From NCBI GenBank assembly GCA_964425215.1, contig CAYRLW010000014.1, forward strand, positions 4,768-68,767: a DNA stretch of 64,000 bases, written 5' to 3'. Position numbers and translations under genes: made by a program. Source of the DNA: CAYRLW01 sp964425215 (GTDB lineage Bacteria > Spirochaetota > Spirochaetia > Treponematales > Breznakiellaceae). Shown one piece after another: positions 60,631 through 64,000 of this stretch. The notes beneath the pieces were generated by a model that did no database searches, had not been told where the DNA came from, and saw nothing but the letters and a program-made list of their open reading frames with translations. Positions within the stretch are counted from its first letter, which is position 1. Each line of letters starts with the position of its first letter.

Positions 60631-61587
60631 TTATCGTACGACCTGAGCGCGCAGCGTCTGCAGGGTTTTCCGCTCCGTACACATCAGGACTTGGCGAATT
60701 CCGAAGGCGTTGTGCAGCCACTTGCCGTAGCTCTGCAGTCGATCGAATGATGTCTCTCCACGAAGGATATCAGCCGGATCGACGCCAAGACCTTCGAGAA
60801 CAGAGATCGCAACTTGAAGCCCATCCGCCGGTTCGGCGAGGCGCTCTTCGTTGAACATCATGTCGCTTAACCGCTCGACCAGAAAGTCAGACAACCGGAA
60901 TAGCCCGCCCTCTCGGAGTTCGGGCGAATGCCAACTCACCTCGTCTCCAGCAGACGAAAACGCGTAGAAATGTCTGTCGTCCGTCACCCGTTCATGGGGC
61001 GCGATCGAGATATGGTTTTTGAGGTACGGCAAGCGACTGAGCTGACTGAGCCAAGTCTTTAGCCCCCAAGCTCCCAACACATCGGCCTGCTTCCAAATCC
61101 ACGGGTCCGCGACATAGCGGGGGGCTGCGTAGAGGTCACGATAGTAGGCGTCCTTGTCTAGATAAAGCGGTGCGACGTAGACAGCGTAGGCGGCACCGGG
61201 ACGATGATGGGCGAGTAGCACATTATGCTGGAAATCCTCGGCGCCGTTCGCTTTGGCTCGTATCTGAAAATAGAGGGTTGGATCGTCGGCAAGTTGATGG
61301 AAGGAGCGAAAGCGGCGAATAGCCTGCAATGGTCCAACGTCCGATGGTCTGAGGAAACCCGGCACCCAGCGGTCGACACCCGTTCTAAGTGGCGCCAGCC
61401 CATGAGATTTTTTGAACTGCAAATAGATCGGTGTCACGACATCGTACTTTCGATCCGCCCCGGTCAGCTGTTCATTCACATCGAGAAGTCGGACGGGCAT
61501 GCCCGCACAGCACCACCCAAGGTACATAGAGACATCGGCTTCGATCTGACGCTCTGAAAGATTACTCTTGATCTTGTACGCTCGCAT
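60631..61587 (-). CDS. Unknown protein with a nuclease-like N-terminal part
   Basis: ATG at 61587 (MRAYKIKSNLSERQIEADVSMYLGW) is taken as start. In the 318-residue protein, SERQIEADVS is followed by GADRKYDVVTPIYLQFKKSHG, so E...D...Q-x-K occurs in the right order for a divergent PD-(D/E)XK fold. A middle part has ILLAHH-like and aromatic-rich strands (PGAAYAVYVAPLYLDKDAYYRDLYA). No family recognised, and the nuclease idea is weak. Confidence 0.65.
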   Translation of the reverse strand: MRAYKIKSNLSERQIEADVSMYLGWCCAGMPVRLLDVNEQLTGADRKYDVVTPIYLQFKKSHGLAPLRTGVDRWVPGFLRPSDVGPLQAIRRFRSFHQLADDPTLYFQIRAKANGAEDFQHNVLLAHHRPGAAYAVYVAPLYLDKDAYYRDLYAAPRYVADPWIWKQADVLGAWGLKTWLSQLSRLPYLKNHISIAPHERVTDDRHFYAFSSAGDEVSWHSPELREGGLFRLSDFLVERLSDMMFNEERLAEPADGLQVAISVLEGLGVDPADILRGETSFDRLQSYGKWLHNAFGIRQVLMCTERKTLQTLRAQVVR

Positions 61588-61701
61588 GACGCCCCCCGCT
61601 GCCACGTCGCATCAAGCTGAAATCCGCTCAGTGCGAAACTCCCCATCTACACTGAGATACTTCACGCCCTATCGCGAAGAAATCTGCAGCACCGCGCTTC
61701 T

Positions 61702-61739
61702 CCGGCGCCATGAGGTCAATCATGACCTCATGGCGCCGG
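61702..61739. repeat. Perfect 17-bp inverted repeat
   Basis: CCGGCGCCATGAGGTCA (61702-61718) and its exact complement (61723-61739) are separated by ATCA. It lies between the DUF4268 gene (ending 61747) and the start of the gene at 61587, both on the minus strand. On that strand it comes 7 bases after the DUF4268 stop but lacks a T-tract. It may be a terminator-like element or a REP-like sequence. Confidence 0.75.
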
Positions 61740-61746
61740 CCCTTCA

Positions 61747-62724
61747 TCATTCCCCCGATTCAAGCCCTAGGCGCCGCACACGCGCGCTGAACACGCGATG
61801 CAGGTCGTTCAGGTGATCGGCGAGCCAGGCGTGCTGTCGGCCCCAATCGCCCTCCTCTTCGGGATCGAGATCGTGCAGACAAACCGAGACCCGCGCGTCG
61901 CGCCGGTCAGGCATATCCTCCCAGGTCAGGGCGTAGCCCAGCTCGGCATGAATGGCATCAGCCTCCTGTTTCAGGAGGCCTTGGAACAGCTTGGCCTGGT
62001 CGCCGGAAATGTAGAGCTCGGCGCGGATCAACCGTTTGGGCCGGACCATCACCGCGCCGAGGTTAAAGCCGGTGCGTCCCACCGGATAGCTCATCCAGGA
62101 CTGAGCCTGAGGTTTGCGACGGCCGCCGACCGGTCCACGCTTCTCGTCGAGCGCCAAGTGCAACGCCGCCCAATAGGCGCGCTGCTTCAGCCGCACCTCG
62201 GACAGCTCGGCGTCGTCAATGGCGCGCGCCGCATGGGCCACGGCCTTGGACCAGTCGTTGGGCTGGGAGACGATGTTGAACTTGGGCGCCGCCGGCGAGT
62301 CGCCGATGCGCCACAGCTCGACCTCGAGGCCGAAGAAGCGAAAGTCGCCTTCGGTGATCCGATTGAGCCAGTCCAGCGTGGAGCGGTGTTCCTCGGTGAA
62401 GCGCGCCGCGATCCAGACGATGGTCGCCGCCTCCAGGCCGGAGGCGTAGGTCATCAGCTGGCCGAGATGGGTGTGGTCAGTGCGCTCCAACTGGTTTTCG
62501 ACGAGCACCCAAGAGTCGGCGCCCAGGTCCTTGCACAGGATGTCGGCGCGGAACGGTCCGACCGGTTTTTCCTGCGCCTCCAGCACCAGGTCGAGGCCGA
62601 GGGCTTCGCCCAGCAGCGTCAGGTTCTCCTCGCGCGCCAGCCACGGGGTGAAGTCGACCGCTTCGCTCAGCCAAATGTCGCGCAGCTCGACGCGTTCGAG
62701 CCGCCCCAATCGTCCCTGGTTCAA
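61747..62724 (-). CDS. DUF4268-domain protein with PD-(D/E)XK core
   Basis: The 325-residue protein has an N-terminal nuclease-like core: GPFRADILCKDLGADSWVLVENQLERTDHTHLGQLMTYASG, with D...E-x-Q replacing E-x-K, followed by the ARFTEEHRSTLDWLN helix. The C-terminal part (GRRKPQAQSWMSYPVGRTGF, LIRAELYISGDQAKLFQGLLKQE) is DUF4268. Such proteins occur in restriction and defence loci. The start overlaps the end of the DUF3883 gene (ATGA at 62721-62724), so they are coupled. Confidence 0.85.
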   Translation of the reverse strand: MNQGRLGRLERVELRDIWLSEAVDFTPWLAREENLTLLGEALGLDLVLEAQEKPVGPFRADILCKDLGADSWVLVENQLERTDHTHLGQLMTYASGLEAATIVWIAARFTEEHRSTLDWLNRITEGDFRFFGLEVELWRIGDSPAAPKFNIVSQPNDWSKAVAHAARAIDDAELSEVRLKQRAYWAALHLALDEKRGPVGGRRKPQAQSWMSYPVGRTGFNLGAVMVRPKRLIRAELYISGDQAKLFQGLLKQEADAIHAELGYALTWEDMPDRRDARVSVCLHDLDPEEEGDWGRQHAWLADHLNDLHRVFSARVRRLGLESGE

Positions 62725-63704
62725 ATCTCGTCTCCGTTCGAAGGTTCGCGGCGGTCCTCAGCCGCCGGCGCAAAGGCCACGGCCATGACGCTGGGACGCG
62801 CGCTCCAGTCGCCGGCGGCGAGCGCGGCGGCGGGGTTCTGCAGCAGCTGCAGCCTGGGCCGGGCGGTATGGCAGTCGGCCACCAGACAGAGCCAGTAGGC
62901 GTCGCCGTGGGCGTGGGCGGCGGCCCACTCATTGGCGGTCAGCTCCACCCCGGTGAAGGCCGCCGCCACGGTGCCCTTGACCTCGACCCGCTGCAGGCGG
63001 CCGGCGGCGTCGACATAGTCGATGTCCCATCCTGGGGTCTCGCCGATCGCGGCGCGGTGCACGCAAGCGGCGCCGTTGGCCAGAGCTTGAAGATAGGTCA
63101 GCGCCACCGCCTCGGCCCAGTCGCCCACGGCCTTGGCCGACCGACTGCGGCGTTCTCCGCCGCCGGCCGCACCGGCGCGGCGCGGCCCAGCCCGTTTGGG
63201 CGGCACGATCAGCTCGGCCGTCTCCACGGCCGCCGCCGCGATCGCAGCCGCGACGGGCGCCGGGTTTGGCGCCGTCCCAGCCACAGCGGGCGCATGGGGC
63301 GCGTCGGGCGCGAGCGCCGCTTCGGCGAGAATGGCGGCATGGACCTGGGGGTCGAGCCGGCGCACGCCGTCGCGCCAAAGGTTGGCGGCGATGACCTCGC
63401 GGTTTTGGCCGTCGACCTTGGCCGGCACCGGGACGGCGAACTTCTGATAGTCGTCGATGGCGCAGTACCAGGCGCCCGGGCGGTCGGGATCGGGCCAGAT
63501 CTCGCCGATGCGCCCGGCCCCGAAATATTCCGCCGGACCCCGCTTGCCGCCAGGGCGATGCACGCCGCGGTAATAGACGAAGGGCGCGCCGGTCACGATC
63601 TTGCCGCGGTACTTGGACGGGTAGTGGTAGTGGACGCCCTCGACGTCGTCCCACTGGTGCGCCGGGTTGGCCACCACGGCATTGTGCACCAAAACCAGCG
63701 CCAT
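62721..63704 (-). CDS. PUA-like plus DUF3883 protein
   Basis: ATG at 63704 has AGGGGA about 8 bases upstream. The 327-residue protein has an N-terminal domain (VHYHYPSKYRGKIVTGAPFVYYRGV then EYFGAGRIGEIW and YCAIDDYQKF) with the look of a PUA-superfamily domain seen in restriction-type HNH proteins. An Ala/Pro-rich linker follows. The C-terminal DUF3883 domain (AIGETPGWDIDYVDAAGRLQRVEVKGT and LTANEWAAA) is nuclease-like with D...E-V-K intact. This is a reader-plus-nuclease design for modified DNA. Coupled to the DUF4268 gene. Confidence 0.82.
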   Translation of the reverse strand: MALVLVHNAVVANPAHQWDDVEGVHYHYPSKYRGKIVTGAPFVYYRGVHRPGGKRGPAEYFGAGRIGEIWPDPDRPGAWYCAIDDYQKFAVPVPAKVDGQNREVIAANLWRDGVRRLDPQVHAAILAEAALAPDAPHAPAVAGTAPNPAPVAAAIAAAAVETAELIVPPKRAGPRRAGAAGGGERRSRSAKAVGDWAEAVALTYLQALANGAACVHRAAIGETPGWDIDYVDAAGRLQRVEVKGTVAAAFTGVELTANEWAAAHAHGDAYWLCLVADCHTARPRLQLLQNPAAALAAGDWSARPSVMAVAFAPAAEDRREPSNGDEI

Positions 63705-63805
63705 GCGCTTTCCCCTAATTCGGAGAGCGCCCCGCCCTCGCCTCAAGCGGAACGGTATCATGCCGCGGCGAGACGTCCCAGGCCTCGTCCAGAGGAGACG
63801 CCGTC

Positions 63806-64000
63806 ATGGTCCATCACGTGCTGACGCGCACCGCCCTCTATGCGGCGGTCTGGCGCGAGCCGATCCGCACCGTGGCGCTGCGCCTCGGCGTCTCCGACGT
63901 CGGCCTGGCCAAGGCCTGCCGCGTCGCCGGCGTTCCGGTCCCGCCGCGCGGCTACTGGGCCCAACGGCGGCACGGCAAGCCGACCCCGCCGCGCCCGCCG
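63806..64000 (+). CDS. Hypothetical protein, cut by the window end
   Basis: AGAGGAG lies 8 bases before the ATG at 63806, and the frame is open for 65 codons to the window edge. The start LTRTALYAAVWREPIRTVALRLGVSDVGLAKACRVAGVPVPPRGYWA is a well-known N-terminus of a proteobacterial hypothetical family, with an HTH-like segment followed by PPRGYWA. The function of that family is unknown to me. It is divergent from the DUF3883 gene by 101 bp. Confidence 0.85.
   Translation, partial: MVHHVLTRTALYAAVWREPIRTVALRLGVSDVGLAKACRVAGVPVPPRGYWAQRRHGKPTPPRPP

Noticed and set aside
1..64000. CRISPR arrays, rRNA or tRNA genes, insertion sequences
   Set aside because: No regular spaced repeats, no cloverleaf or rRNA-like stretch, and no transposase frame were found by reading.

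Overview
The window is high-GC DNA with short spacers and many ATGA or TGATG start/stop overlaps. It looks chromosomal and alphaproteobacterial. FixL/FixJ with alternative oxidase and flavohemoglobin, an archaic chaperone-usher pilus, and the overall codon use suggest Caulobacterales, perhaps Brevundimonas. That assignment is inference; no rRNA or tRNA gene was found to fix it.

Layout. (1) 1-3031: edge of a phage-derived segment, with terminase large subunit and no portal gene after it, a coiled-coil membrane protein, and an XRE regulator preceded by two identical 11-bp palindromes. (2) 3379-9395: Csu-type (archaic) chaperone-usher pilus operon on the minus strand (minor pilin, major pilin, chaperone, usher, two-domain tip protein), with two tandem hairpins after the major pilin and a possible sigma-54 promoter. 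(3) 10119-14399: heme-PAS FixL/FixJ, divergent from alternative oxidase and flavohemoglobin; this reads as a module sensing O2 or NO and keeping respiration going under NO. (4) 14427-20350: a SEC-C protein and many small, mostly secreted unknown proteins, including an OmpA-like gene beside a frameshifted, truncated copy of itself.

(5) 20472-51321: a defence island of about 31 kb. On the minus strand lies a complete type 1 BREX set behind a WYL regulator (brxR-brxA-brxB-brxC-pglX-pglZ-brxL). On the plus strand, divergent from it, runs a convoy: an AddB-like nuclease and AddA-like helicase-nuclease; a SNF2/RapA-type helicase overlapping an Hsp70/actin-like ATPase; McrB with an extra N-terminal domain, McrC and a small overlapping protein; a PUA/EVE-like plus DUF7662 protein; and an unknown protein with a damaged or unusual start. 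An inverted repeat between the two arms is a good operator candidate for the WYL protein. The SNF2 plus Hsp70-like pair and the combined convoy are the best candidates for an undescribed system.

(6) 51386-57462: secreted nuclease, unknown proteins, a DEDDh exonuclease, a CsgG/PEGA-like/DUF4810/DUF799 envelope operon, and a two-gene unit whose first member looks like a PD-(D/E)XK nuclease. (7) 57475-64000: a membrane-anchored UvrD helicase with zinc ribbons, unknown proteins, and an overlapping pair (PUA-like plus DUF3883; DUF4268) that resembles a modified-base restriction module; the window ends inside another gene.

Domain names come from recognising motifs by eye; no database search was possible. 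Residue positions given with a tilde or as about are estimates from base positions.
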